A stretch of 64,000 nt of DNA, from assembly GCF_027409185.1 (NCBI RefSeq), contig NC_084469.1, positions 38,926,793 through 38,990,792 on the forward strand, given 5' to 3'. This DNA comes from Cynocephalus volans. Its lineage: Eukaryota; Chordata; Mammalia; Dermoptera; Cynocephalidae. Within the stretch, counting starts at the first letter, position 1. The number at the start of each line of letters is the position of its first letter. Below the pieces are notes generated by a model that worked only from the letters and a program-made list of their open reading frames with translations, searched no databases and was not told the DNA's origin. Shown here one piece after another: positions 1 through 11,395 of this stretch. The position numbers and the translations under genes are program-made.

Positions 1-184
1 ATAGTTAGTATCAGAACTGAATTGAATTGTTGGACACTCAGTTGGTGTTAGAGAATTGGTTGTTGGCGTGGGAAAATCCCACACATTTGGGGTCATAAGT
101 GGTATCAGGAAAAGGGCAACACACCTGATGAGACTCCAGAGGAGCCCTGTGCTTCACTCACAAGTCATAACACCCTCTGCTTAC

Positions 185-649
185 CCACTGCCAGAGTCTT
201 TGGGGATCTCCCTTCAAGCTCTCCACAAGGGTCACTGCCTCTTCTCCACTGCCTGGACACTGTTTCCGCACCCACATCTGGATCTCCCCAGGCAGGATAG
301 TGAGAAACTGCTCCAGCATGAGGATCTCTAGGATCTGCTCCTTGGTGTGAACCTCCGGCTGCAGCCACTGGAAACAGAGCTTCCGCAGTTGTCTCAGGGT
401 CTCATGGGGCCCAGACATCACCTGGTAACGAAACTGCCTGAAAAGCTGGCGTGCAGTCTCAGGGCTGGAGAGCTCCCCTTGAGAGGTAGCATCTGTTCCA
501 GAGAACAGGGAGTCGGCCTTCGCCAGTGATGGCAGCTGGCCTAGGGCCTGTCCCAGGTCAGTGGGCATCGTCTGGCTTGGCAAGTCCTTTTCGGTGACGT
601 GCTGCTGGGTGGAATTGTCTCTGGAGACAACCAGGTCTTCACAGAAACA
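185..649 (-). CDS. ZNF18: SCAN-domain exon of a ZNF18-like zinc-finger gene (partial gene)
   Basis: This is one coding exon of a gene that continues off the left edge. The minus strand shows an acceptor (T-rich run then TAG) just above 649 and a donor, TGG|GTAAGC, at 185/184. The ATG at 568-566 opens 128 codons that end in phase 0 at the donor. The protein begins [10 protein letters not shown] and then carries a full SCAN box (about residues 38-125; [41 protein letters not shown]). SCAN is a leucine-rich dimerisation domain of vertebrate C2H2 transcription factors, acting in the nucleus. The start and the whole exon resemble ZNF18 as I remember it, including the LPSLAKA motif. The frame is also open from the acceptor to the ATG, so an upstream start cannot be excluded. 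The fingers are not in the window. No damage is seen. Another SCAN paralogue is possible but less likely. Confidence 0.85.
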
Positions 650-1256
650 CTAAAAAAGAATGAAATTGAGTGCTGTACAAAGAGATAGATTTTAAGGAAA
701 AAAAAATTAACATGCCCTACCTGAGAAGCCCTGGAGTCAACTGTAGATCTTTTGAAACTGCTCAATGAATATACTATTTTATTTTGAAAGATTGTAAACT
801 TGAAGATGCAAAGCAAACCAGTGATTGATACCAGATCTAAACGGCCACCATCACTCTGCCCATTTTATAATGTTCTCTCTTGGTCTTCAAATGTCCAGAC
901 CAAGCAGAAGAATGAAATGCACCATGAAAAGTATTTTTACTCTAGGTTTTACATTAATGCTCTAGGAATAAAGGCTAATGTTGAAATGATCAGATACTTC
1001 CATAATTAATACGAGGTTAAAGAGAACAAATTAAGTCTTCCCCAAAAGATATAATGAAATTTCCAAGTGACCTCTTTTGAGTGCCATGTTGAAAATAGGT
1101 CTATTTGGGAATTTATGAAAAACTGGTCATACCTGAAACTTTTGGCCTTGGGCTTATTTAAAGAGGGTTTAGAATAAATACTGACTACCTCAAAAATATT
1201 CCTATGGCCTCACTATTTTATGTGAATGGTATCAAAATTTAAAAGACAGCAACTAA

Positions 1257-1301
1257 TGGAGCTCCAGTGGCGCAATCGGTTAGCACACAGTACTTATAAA
1301 G
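1257..1301 (+). mobile_element. Tailless retropseudogene of the 5' half of tRNA-Ile(UAU)
   Basis: Bases 1261-1298 read GCTCCAGTGGCGCAATCGG and on through the D-arm to the anticodon loop (CTTATAA). This is the 5' half of tRNA-Ile with a UAU anticodon, ending at about tRNA position 37-38. The 14-bp direct repeat AAGACAGCAACTAA flanks it perfectly (1243-1256 and 1302-1315). There is no 3' half, CCA or poly(A). Target duplication without a tail is the signature of tailless retropseudogenes made by L1 machinery. The upstream junction, TTT then AAAAG, resembles an L1 endonuclease site. It is not a functional tRNA gene. Confidence 0.85.
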
Positions 1302-1859
1302 AAGACAGCAACTAAGAAGGTGAAAAGAGAAACATTAAATGGCAAAACTAATATTAAGATATGTTCAAAGAATCATGCACTATTTCTAGTTAACTTTCTT
1401 GCAGATAATCCTAATTTTGGATTAGTGGGTCCATCCTTAAATGTTACGAAGGAGCTAGAAGTCATCATTTCTCTACAACACTAATCACAACAATCAAAAA
1501 AACACCCAATCACTTGTGTGTCTGGCTTAATCAGAAGTCAGTATAACAATCTAGCTTTTACTAGCTGCTTTTTTCTTAAGGTAAAAGAATCAATGTCCTC
1601 ATCCCTACCATTTCATGCATATAATTCATCCTCCATCAAAAAAATTATTAAAAAAAAAAAATAAGAAAGTAAATTTTTTCAAGTTATAAAAAGGGAAAAG
1701 TGGTGTAAAAGTGATTAATCCAATATCGCATTTCTCATGGGGACCTCACTAAATTTATTTTTGTTTAAAAAGAAATCCACATATTTCATTCATATATTCA
1801 CATGGCACCCATTGTGCTAGAGTGACAGATGTTAAGTGCTCAATAAGTACATGCTTGGG

Positions 1860-4640
1860 GAATTCTGTTTCTGGTCATGGCAGAGTAACCGGTAATAGAG
1901 CCTAGCCCTCCCCCTGGAAGCAGCTAGAAAATTGGAGAAAACATATAAGGCAACTGTTGTCAGGCACTAGACAACAAGGCAGGCAAGAATGCAGTCCCTG
2001 ACAGAAGTGAGGTAAGTCCCATGATCATCCTGGCTGTATGCTTGGGACAATTTCCTAACCACAGCACAGGAAGGTGGAGCTCAAGCAGAGCACAGTGGTC
2101 TCACCAAACTGAGGAGGCAGACATCAGAACTGGCAACTGCTGAGGTGGCTGGAATCTGAAGTTTAGGGCAGGGAGGGAGCTGTGGGAAAAGGGACAGATG
2201 TTTGCATGGGGTTTCCCCTTAAGCTGTTGATCAAAAGTTGGACTGTACATGAGCAGAGTGAAACTGCAAGGTTTGACAGACACCAGTTGCTACAGGGTTA
2301 AGAGCAAAACAGATATCCAAAAGGCCAAACACTATTGAGAGACACTGGAGTTTTTGACCATCCAGAGTGGAGAGACCTCATTAACACCCAAGGTATCCTG
2401 ACATATGAAAGGCTACCTGACAGAAGTAAAGACCGCACCCTAGAGTAAGACCTACTTTCACCTGCCCTAACAAAACCTAAAGTCCACAGGTGAGACCCAG
2501 CCTAGTGGTCAAGTCTCATCAACTTAGGAAGGCCTGGGAAACATCTTGGACTTTCCAAAGATCTGCTCTATTAAAGCATAAAACCAAGACCACACAAGTT
2601 TAAAGTGATCAATTAGTAAGCAAACTGCCTGCTAGAACAAAACATTACCAGTCTTAAGAACAGAATCCTCAACATCTAAAATGTGTCATCTATATTACCC
2701 AGGGTGTGATCCAAAAATCACTAAATAAATAAACATGAAAATGTGTCCCAAAGTCAAGGAAAAAAGCAATTAAGAGAAACCATCTCCAAGATGGCCCAAG
2801 GACTTAACAGAAAAATATGCTTTTAATGAGAAAAGAGGGACTCTTTACAGAGAAATGGAAACTATAAAAAGAAACAAACGCAAATTCTAGAAAAAGAACT
2901 ACAACATAGATTTCTACATCAAGCAAAAACCTCCTTCAAAAACTATAATTAAAACACACAGTTTTCAGATAAACCAGGAGAATTTGTCACCAGTAGATGT
3001 GCCCTACAAAAAAATGCTAAAGGACATTCTCCCAGGTAACGTGAAACTCATATCTACAGAAAAGAATGAAGAGCACCAAAATGGTTAATACATAGTGAAT
3101 AAATAGAAAATACTATGCTTTTTTTCTCATAACTTCCTCAAAAGGCAGCTGACCATTAAAAGCAAAAATAACAACAATATAACATAAGTAAAAGATATTA
3201 AAATAGCATGAAGAAATGTAATGAATCTGATATTACATTTGTGAACTGCCAAGTGAGAAATAAGGAGGACGTGGGAAATGGATGGTGGAGTGTCAGGTGG
3301 GAAATGGGAAGTGTAAAGGTGTTAACTGACAGGTGGGAAATGAGAAACATGAATTGTGAAGCATGAAGTGGTATCATATTAAACTTTGATAAGTTAAAGA
3401 TGGATATTGCTAGCTCTAAAAATATTATACAAAAAAAAAATAGCTAAAAATCCAATAACCCAAAATGTAATAGGAAAGGAGCAAGAAACAAACAAAAACC
3501 AGAAAGGTCATATGGAAAACAAGACAATATGGTAGACTAAAACCCAACCACATCAATAACTACACTAAATATAAATGAACTAAACACTACAATTACAGGT
3601 ATAGATTGTCAGAATTTAAAATGCAAGACCCAACTATATGCTGTCTGCAACAGATATTTTAATTATAAACACACAGATAGGTTGAAAATAAAAGAATGGA
3701 AAAATATATTCTACAAAAACAGCAAGGATATGAAAGTTGATATGGTTATATTGGTATCTGACCAAGCAGATACTTGGAAGAGAAAAAGATTTGAAGACAG
3801 GGACATTTCAGGGGACTGGATGGTAAGCTCAGTTGATTAGAAACCGATGTTATAACACCAAAGTCAAGGGTTCAGATCCCCATACTAGCCAACCACTAAA
3901 CAAACAAATAAAAGGACATTTCAATATGATAAATGGGTCAAATTATCCAGAACACATACCAACCCTACATGTGTATGCACCTAGTATCAATTCTAAAGAG
4001 ACAAATCTTCAATTATAGTTGGAGATTTTAACAACCTTCTCTTAGTAATTGATAGGACAAGTATATAAAACAAACAAAAATCAGTAAGGATATAGAAAAT
4101 GTGAACAATACTATCAACCAACTTGATCTAATAGACATTCAAAGGACACTAGACCCAACAACTGCAGAAATACATTCACTTCACGTGCATAAGAAACATT
4201 CACCAAAACAGGGAGGGTTAGCAAGAAATTGGGAAAGTGCCACAAAAAATGATTACAAAGTGTAATATTGAATATACTAAGTATCCTGATTCGAGCATCA
4301 CATATTGCACACAGGTGTTGATATTCAACACTGTACTCCACAGATACGGACAACGATGTTTCAAGAAAAAGAAAAAGAAACACTCACTAAAGCAGAACAT
4401 ATGCATAATTAAGCTTCAAAAGACTGGAATCTTAACAGTCTTAAGTAACCCATGGTCAAAGAAGAAATCACAAAGGAAATTAAAATATATTGTTGTAATG
4501 AATAATAATGAATAAACACAGCATATCAAACTTTGTGGGAATCAGCTAATGCATTCCTTAGAGGGAAACCTTCAGTTTCAAACAAATACCTATTTTAAAA
4601 AATGAATGAATATAGAAAAATCCTTCACTATCAAAATCTG
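1860..4640 (+). repeat. Old L1M/HAL1-type LINE fragments
   Basis: The plus strand resembles degraded L1. Bases 1870-2000 match the ancient L1 5' region (GGAAGCAGCTAGAAAA, ACAAGGCAGGCAAGA). Bases 3540-4250 match the L1 ORF2 endonuclease region at low identity (CAAGACCCAACTATATGCTG, GTGTATGCACCTAG). Reading frames are destroyed. It sits in the ZNF18 intron antisense to the gene. A younger SINE interrupts it at 3811-3913. Subfamily and exact ends cannot be set by eye. Confidence 0.6.
3811..3913 (+). mobile_element. tRNA-Ile-derived SINE (monomer, diverged)
   Basis: The head contains an A-box-like GGTAAGCTCAGTTG and the B-box-like GGGTTCAGATCCCC, with the GTTATAACACCAA core typical of the local tRNA-Ile SINEs. 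An A-rich tail ends at a direct repeat, GGACATTTCA, present at 3801-3810 and 3914-3923. It is inserted into an older L1. Confidence 0.8.
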
Positions 4641-5069
4641 TTTGGCTCCTGAGTTTCAAATAACAAGTAGCAGATTTCAGAAGGCAAGATATTGATCTGT
4701 AAACTTATTCAAATCTATCTGGTTCCTAAATTATGATAGCGATTTCAGTAACATTTAAGAGAAATGACAGGGAAAACTATAGATCTTATAAAATATTTAA
4801 ATTTGATGTTAGCAATCGTTATACTCCCAGATAGTGGTAAGAAAAATACCTCAATTATTCCAAATTAAATTACTTTACAGAGGGTTTATGGGTTTACATC
4901 CCAATGACTTTATGAGGACCTGCTCCAGTTAATCACGAAAAAAAACCTTAAGATAACCACAAATCCATACTTGTTATACTTATTAACTCTTTAACAAATT
5001 AAAATGAATTTTTAAATTTGCATTTAGGAAAGTATAGTAACTATATATACATAATTTACATACACGGTT

Positions 5070-5230
5070 ACATATAAGTAACCATTTGTTGAGCACCTAT
5101 TACGTATCAGTTCACTATTAGGCTCTGTTCAAGTCATACCTAAACTTCACAGTCACGGTGCGAGGTACAGAGAGGAACCTCTGAGGCTCCCAAGATTCAA
5201 ACCCAGGAAGCTCCTAAAGTCCCTGCTTTG
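5070..5230 (+). repeat. MIR-like SINE fragment
   Basis: TGTTGAGCACCTATTACGTA near the start and CAAGATTCAAACCCAGG near the end are recognisable diverged MIR signatures. Ends are approximate. Confidence 0.5.
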
Positions 5231-5439
5231 GGGAGAAGAGCTGCCAACATCTGATAGTTTGTGGGGTGTTCTGGCATTTGTCACACACGGCTGGGGGGGG
5301 CATTTAGTGCCCCAAGGCCAGGGCAGTCTGCCCATCGGAGATGTAGTCTCACACTACGCCCCCCAAAACGACGACCACACCCTGCTGAGAGAGACAGAGA
5401 CTCTAGGCATCATCCCAGCGAGTTCACGCTTCAATCCAG

Positions 5440-5900
5440 CCCTTGGGGGGAAGGAAGACCGGCCGCGCCCACAGGCACAGGGACGCAGAGCGGCGCCGGG
5501 GTTCAGGCTTCCGCCCGGCCGCCCCTCCCCCACACTCGCCGCGTCCCCCGAGCGCACGCCCCAAGGCGCACGGGCCGGCGCGTCCGCCGTCCCGCCGCCT
5601 CTCCCAGGGGGAGTTGGCGGAGTCCGTCTCCGACGCGGGCGGCACCGCGGCCGACCCCGGATGGTCGGCGCCGCGGCCCGCCCCGCCTGCGCGCTCACCT
5701 CAGCCCGCGGCGCCGGCCCCGGCGCACTTCCGGGAGCTCGGCGACGGCGGAAGGACGCGCGGCGTCGGGGCGGGGTCGGACGAGCCCAGAACTGAGGCCG
5801 AAGCTTCGATTGGCCGCCACGGCCGCCCGCCCCGCCCCGCGGCTTCCGCCGCAGTGGCCGAGCTGCCCGCGTTCCTTCATTCATTTCAGCCCTGTGCGTT
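5440..5900 (-). promoter_or_regulatory. CpG-island promoter of the ZNF18-like gene
   Basis: The stretch is extremely GC- and CpG-rich. Read on the minus strand it holds a CCAAT box (ATTGG on plus, 5809-5813), GC boxes (GGGGCGGGG near 5767), an ETS-type CGGAAGTG (5725-5733) and then a strong donor, CTGAG|GTGAGC, at 5699. The order CCAAT, GC box, ETS, donor fits a TATA-less housekeeping promoter firing leftwards, with a short non-coding exon 1 at about 5699-5790. Long open frames here are composition artefacts of the GC-rich DNA. The start site is inferred. Confidence 0.7.
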
Positions 5901-6690
5901 CCTTCACTTCTCAGCGGACATCTATTGCGCGCCTACTCTGAGCCAGGCTCTGGACCAAGCACTGCGAGGGCGACCAAGATAATTCTTTCATCTGTCCCTA
6001 TCCCTCTGCCCAGTCCCCCACCCAAAGGTGAAATTCTGCCATTATCCCCGGTTCTGAACCGGGGTCTCTCTCCTCCTCGCCATTCCTGCCTCACTTGGCC
6101 TCCCTGGGGCATTCGATTTGCCCCAGCCTTCCTCTGTCTTGCTTCTCCTACAGCTCTCACCAGCTCTGCGTTTCCTGGGCCCTCTCCTTGCACGTCTCCC
6201 ACCCACTGACGGGCTGATTTGCTGTGGTGCCACCCTCTCTTTCCACCTTCCTCCTTTGTCTCTCTCTTCTGCCTTTTTCCCTCTCTCACTCGCACTTCAG
6301 CATGGATGTGATCCTTGACTCCTCCCTCCCCTTCTCCTTCCCTCTCCCACACGCCAGCAATCGCCAAGTCCTGTTATTTTCACCTCACTGTGTCTCAGCC
6401 ACCTCTCCCTCTTTCCATTCTCACTGTCTCTACCTCGGCTCAGTTCCACATCATTTCCATCTGAGATCACGGCCTCAGCCATCTCACCAAGTCCCGAGCT
6501 TCCAGTCTTGCCCTTCTCCAGGCCATCTTGCACTGGCCACAGCAATCATCTTGTGATTCTAAGCTGCATTAATAGTATATCCAAGTTTGGAAGTTCAGTC
6601 TTGAGCGATTGGCAAACAGGAGAGTATTCAGAAAAGGAGATGTCAGTATGGTGAAGTGTCCTGTCTCTGTCCCGTGTTTAGAGGAGTTGA
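5900..6690. other. Upstream flank of the CpG island, no gene recognised
   Basis: The first 70 bases look like an L2/MIR fragment (GCGCGCCTACTCTGAGCCAG). Bases 6000-6550 are a pyrimidine-rich unique sequence with CTCTCC runs. Its open frames show no recognisable domain on either strand. Confidence 0.5.
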
Positions 6691-6910
6691 AGACATCTGG
6701 TGGGGGGGGGATATGATATCTTCATATACCTGAAAAACTGACCAGTAAAAAGGGATTTGACATGTTCTGTAGGTTCCAGGAGCTGAACAAGATCCAATGT
6801 GTGAAACTACTCTTTCAGGCTTACCTAGGTGGAAGTTGCTATATTGACTCCTAAGAAAGCTGCTTTATGAGTTCCTGAGGATGGCATGGTTAACAATTTA
6901 TCAGGAACAT
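6690..6910 (+). repeat. Possible L3/CR1-like ancient LINE fragment
   Basis: Phrases such as GGGATTTGACATGTTCTGTA and GGAGCTGAACAAGATCCAAT recall the 3' region of ancient mammalian CR1/L3 elements. The match is weak and from memory. The following 500 bases (6910-7430) show nothing further that I recognise. Confidence 0.3.
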
Positions 6911-7429
6911 TTAGATAGACTTCTGCATTGCATGTTACTTCTATGACCAAGGTGCTATCCTTCTAAGAAAGGAGATAAACTGGCTTGAAGGGGACGCTGA
7001 GAAGTTCATCAACATGTTAGCTTTGAACTGGTCAACACCCAAAGAAAGATAACTGTAATTCAAAACCTGTAAATTGGGCCACAGACCCCTTTGTGAATCT
7101 GATGGAGGCTATAAAACTTTTCCCAAGGAAGATGTATACACACATCCACATACAACATTTTGTACTCAAATTCCAAGAGTTAACAGAGCCCAGAAGGCCG
7201 TCCTTGGAACCCACAAACTTCAGGTTGAGAACTCCAACCTGGTAGATGGTTCCTAATATGGAAGTGACACTTGGCAGTTTAATAATTTTTTTTAAACTGA
7301 CAACTTGGGAAGAGGCATAAAACATTCCTTCTTTTTGAAGAGACAGAACACCAAAAAGATATTTTTAAAACAGGCAGACCACTATACCTGTTTAGGAAAT
7401 AATGGAAAGCTGGCATCTATTTCTATTTA

Positions 7430-7990
7430 CTTTTTCACTTACTTATTTGGTAAGTATCAGATGCCTCCTCTATGTCCAACACTATTCCAACAGCTAGGTA
7501 TACAACAGTGAACTAAAAGTCTCAGCCCTCACTTATTTTTTGTTGGGAGCACTGGACAATAGATAAATGCACAATTAATAAGTATGTTGGGTGATGATAA
7601 GTGTTGTGGAGAAAATTAAAACAGAGTAAGGATAGGGAGTGTTAGAGATGGGGTGGAATTTATATAGGATGGTCAGGGAAGGACTAACAGATAAAACAAC
7701 CTTGGACTGAGACCTGGAATTAAGGAGTAAGTCTTGTGCTTACCTGGGGGAGCTTTCCAGGCAGAAGAAATAAATGTTGAAGCCCTGAGACATCTGAATG
7801 AAAATAGAACAGGTATGAGGACTGAGCCCTGGGCCACACCAATGTGTATGTAAAGGTAATAAGGAGGATCTATCAAAGGAGAAAGAGACTGAAGAGCCAT
7901 TGAGGTAGAAGGAAAACAGAGTAGTATCCTGGAAGCCAAGTGCATAATGTGTTCAACAAAGGAGGGAGTAATCAAATGGACCAAATACTA
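7430..7990 (+). repeat. L2 LINE 3' fragment
   Basis: The order of motifs follows the L2 3' end: ATGCCTCCTCTATGTCCAAC, a GTGTTGTGGAGAAAATTAAA segment, GGTCAGGGAAGGACTAACAG, then TTTCCAGGCAGAAGAAATAA and a GCCCTGAG block. No coding capacity remains. Confidence 0.65.
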
Positions 7991-8089
7991 GTGATGAAAT
8001 GTTAAATGAGGATTGAGAATGGACAATTCGTTTTAGCAATAGGGGAATCATTGGTGACCTTGACAGGAGTGGTTAGGAATAGAGAAAAC

Positions 8090-8850
8090 CTGAACCTAAC
8101 CAGACCCAGCCAGGGGACTCTTTTTCCTCAGGCCAGACCAGGCCAGGAGGCCTCTTAGAGGCAGGTAAGGCTAAGCAGAGATACCCTTCATGGCAGGCTT
8201 GGTCGTGTTAGTGAGGCCCTTAGCACCAGGACAACCCAGGACAGTGGGGCCCTTAGTGCCAGGACAGGACCAGGGGGCCCTTAGTGTCAGGCCCACATAG
8301 GCTAGGGGTCCCATAGTAGCAGGTCAGGCCTGGACAGGTGGGTCTCTTAGCATCACCCCAGGACAGCCCTGGCCCAGCCAGGGAGCGCTAGGGACAGGCC
8401 GGGCCTGAAAATTATCTTTTACATTAAAATATCAAATTTATTTATGAAATTTATCTATTTTTATAATTACTTTTGTTTTTGGAGTTTCCTCTGAATCTGT
8501 AGTCCCATCATTTTTCACACTCCCACAAGAAATAATGGTGGTAAAAGAGTAAGAATAATAAAGAAAAAAAGGAAAACATGAAAAACAGAAAAAAAAATAA
8601 AGTAGAAAAGAAAACCTGTCTAATGGGGAGAGACAACAGGTGCAGACTCTGACCATCTTGGCTAGGTGTTTATGGCAAAACAATAGGGGAGCCCTAACAG
8701 CAGGCCAGACTGAAAGCATGGGGCAGTTGCATCCCTAGTGACAGGCCAGACCAGGGGGACCCGGTGGCAGGCCAGGCATGGACAGGGGGTCCCTTAGCAG
8801 CAGGGTACTCATAGTAACAGGGTGCCCTTAACAGCAGGGGCCCATTGCCT
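8090..8850 (+). repeat. Composite repeat, locus A: GC-rich minisatellite around an A-rich module
   Basis: Two blocks of degenerate minisatellite (8100-8405 and 8690-8845) are built from short units related to GGGGGCCCTTAGTGGCAGG and GGCCAGGCCAGG. An exact CCCTTAGCAGCAGG lies at 8789. Between them is an AT-rich then A-rich stretch (8406-8610) and a unique-looking module starting GGGGAGAGACAACAGGTGCA (about 8626). The same module and the same A-rich-to-minisatellite order recur near 56.2-56.45 kb. I do not recognise the family. Confidence 0.75.
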
Positions 8851-9660
8851 AATCTAAGATCATGAAGATTTACACTTATGTGTTCTTCTGAGTTTTATAG
8901 TTTTACCCCTCCCCCCCAGTTTGGTCTTGAGGCATCCGAGGGGAAAGGCTGATGGGACTCACAGCCTGAGCTGGGAGGAAGGGGGTGCTGTGGGTGTGAG
9001 AGGAGGAGCAGCTGGCAAGCAGGAGTGACCTGGATGGGGCCCAGCTGGGAGGGGGCAGCTATGCTCCCAGGATCAGTGAAGGGACCCTCGAGGAAGGGGG
9101 CTAGTGGGGAAGCATCCAGAGGACTAGATGGGGGTCTTTGGAGGTAGTGTCCGTGATGAGAAAGTCTAAGGCAGACCTCTGAGGAGTCTGGAAAGGGACT
9201 GTGACGTGATACACTCTTCCCTGCTGTCCATTTCTCGCCCATCTCCTGAGCCCTGGGGTCCTATGCCCCCCGGTCAGGGATTGAACTGGCACAGGAGGGT
9301 CCAGGGTGGTGGCTGGAGAGTAGTCTCTCTGCACTGCTGGGCGCCTTAAATTCTGTGACAACCACCATGGAGGGTCACACAGGAGCTGCATGGGCACCAA
9401 GCGAGAGGCCCCTCCATTTCCCCAAGGGGGGCTCCCTCTCTGGGGCAGGCGGGGCCAGCAATCACAGCTTTCATTGTGACTCCACCCTTCCCTGTGTCTT
9501 GGCCATGCCCCCATTAGTTTCACCTTTCTCATCCACCGATGGGCTGTGAGCATTGAGGCCATGCCCACTTCGGTGTTGCCTAGTACCTGAGCTCCCACCA
9601 GCTCTGGCTCAGTTGCACATCTGCGCCGTTAGCTGAAGGAAGCCATTCCGCAGTGCTTGG
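8850..9660. other. Flank 5' of the GOLGA2 pseudogene, no gene recognised
   Basis: This is a moderately GC-rich unique sequence. Open frames exist on the minus strand (8895-9242, 9101-9598) but show no domain that I recognise and no clear splice structure. It may be duplicated flank that came with the GOLGA2 copy; in human, GOLGA2 has a divergent neighbour. I cannot confirm any remnant of one. Confidence 0.4.
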
Positions 9661-11139
9661 ATGATGGTGATGCGGCCCTCCTTTCCTTTTCCCTGCCCTG
9701 AGATGTCAGAGGAAACCCAACAGAAGAAATTGGCTATGGCCAAGAAAAAGATCTAACATGTTGGGTTGCAGGCCCTGAACCCAGCCTGAGGCCCCTCTCA
9801 TGGTGGGACAGGGACAGAACTCTGTGTCACTTCTGAGGCACATGGGGCTTGCCCCTCTGTGCCTCTTGACTCCCCCCACCTAAGTTTTCTCAGCCATCCC
9901 TGTCCCCTCAGCAGTCCAGCCCCTGCTCTCACAAGGCACCCCCTGTCATTACTGCCTGGAGCCCAGCCTTTGACCTGATGATCCCGTCCTCTAAGTGTTT
10001 TCATCCCCTTTCTGGCTTCTCTGGTCATGGCACAAATTTCCATTTGGAAGTGTACTCAGGACTAGGGGACCCAGGACCAAGAGGTTTCTGGCTCCCTTAC
10101 TCCCTTCACTTAGATTTTCAACCTGAAAAGCTTACACTTCACCAATGAGCTCAAAATGTTGCCAATATCTCTGGGTGACAATTGGGAGAATGGGTTTGGT
10201 TTGGCTTGGTCCCAGGTTTCTACTCTCTAGAGACACTTTACAATTTATTTCTAAGTCTGTATCTCACATTCAAATTTCCTAAGATTCTGGGACCAAGAGT
10301 GCCTTTCAGTCAGTGCTCTCTGAAGGGAGATGTGCTTATCTCCAGCGGAACAAATCCTGGGCAACTGAACTTCACAGCTTGAATCTTGCCCAGATCATCT
10401 CAATCTGGCGTGCCACAGAATTCATAGGGGGCATCTTTCTGAAGCATCAGATTTGCTTGATTCTTTTAAGAGAGAAAAAATCTATTAATGTAATTAGGGG
10501 TGACATTTGCCTAGATCTGTAAGATCGTAATAGACTTTTCTCTGAAATGAGGCTTGGGTTGTCCTCTTTTTGTTAGGTCCCCAGATCTCTAGGGGTGTGC
10601 CTTCACTGACCTCTGCCATTAGGATACATTGACATAAATATTTGAGAAGTACTGGTGTGCAGCTCTCACAGCTCTGTAAGAGAAGACCCCAATGTCTGAT
10701 TTGTATTTTGCCATCTGGCAGCTGCTGATACATGACAAAGCCCCAGAAGACTGAAGTTAAATTCCATTATTGCTTTTTAAGTCATGTTATCAATCTATTT
10801 CTTCAGCCATTTATTAATCATTACAACACTTTATAGGGTTTCTGGGGGCATTAATTCAGATGGTATAAGTAAGAATATTTTGTAAAAACTGTAAAGTAGG
10901 ATGCAAGTGTATGGGCTTATAGATCTCCTGAATATTACTGCTTTTTCTTTTCACAGTTAAGAGATTACCAACAGAGAAACAGTCCTGGTGGTCCTCCAGG
11001 AACAAAGAACAAAATGAAAACTGTCAGTAGCCCTGATTTAACCACTTCTAGGGGTTGCCAGTCACCTAAGGAGGTGAGTCTTAGCTGGTCAGGCTCCTAG
11101 GGACAGGGGGCTCAAAGGGCAGTAGGAGGTAATGGTAAA

Positions 11140-11240
11140 GATCATGGAAGACATGTCAGGTACTGGTTATGAAGTCTGGGTTTGAATCCTACCTCTCCCT
11201 CTGCTAGGGATATGATTTAGGACTCTACACTGAGTTTTCT
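11140..11240 (+). repeat. MIR-like fragment
   Basis: TCTGGGTTTGAATCCTACCT followed by a GACTCTACACTGAGTTTTCT segment is a recognisable diverged MIR core. It lies in a GOLGA2 pseudogene intron. Confidence 0.55.
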
Positions 11241-11267
11241 CCCTTGAAGCTGTACACACAAAGATGG

Positions 11268-11395
11268 ACCATGAGCTCGGCTATCTCATTAGATCGTGCT
11301 GCAGAAAGCACAAGATGATGTTGATAACACCAAGGTCCAGGGCTCAATCTCTGTACTGGCCACCACCACCCAAAAAAAAAAAAAAAAGTACACGA
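11268..11395 (+). mobile_element. tRNA-Ile-derived SINE, diverged
   Basis: It contains GTTGATAACACCAAGGTCCA, GGGCTCAATCTCTGTACTGG and a terminal run of about 15 A. This is the local tRNA-Ile SINE with a degraded A box. No clear target duplication is visible. Confidence 0.65.

Larger units (their letters stand above)
650..5698 (-). other. First intron of the ZNF18-like gene
   Basis: This is the interval between the SCAN exon acceptor and a probable donor in the CpG island (CTGAG|GTGAGC, minus strand, 5699/5698). It is AT-rich and filled with repeats: a tRNA-half insertion, an old L1 with a nested SINE, and a MIR. No coding exon is recognised in 650-1240, 1316-1850 or 4650-5070. The exon linkage is inferred, since no transcript is available. 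Confidence 0.6.

Noticed and set aside
5259..5982. Overlapping frames of 140-226 codons in the CpG island
   Set aside because: Open on both strands and in several frames with Arg/Pro/Ala-rich composition; expected from GC-rich DNA without TA dinucleotides. The region is better explained as a promoter.
8895..9598. Minus-strand frames that could be an exon of a divergent neighbour of GOLGA2
   Set aside because: No recognisable protein, no matching splice structure; kept as unassigned flank.
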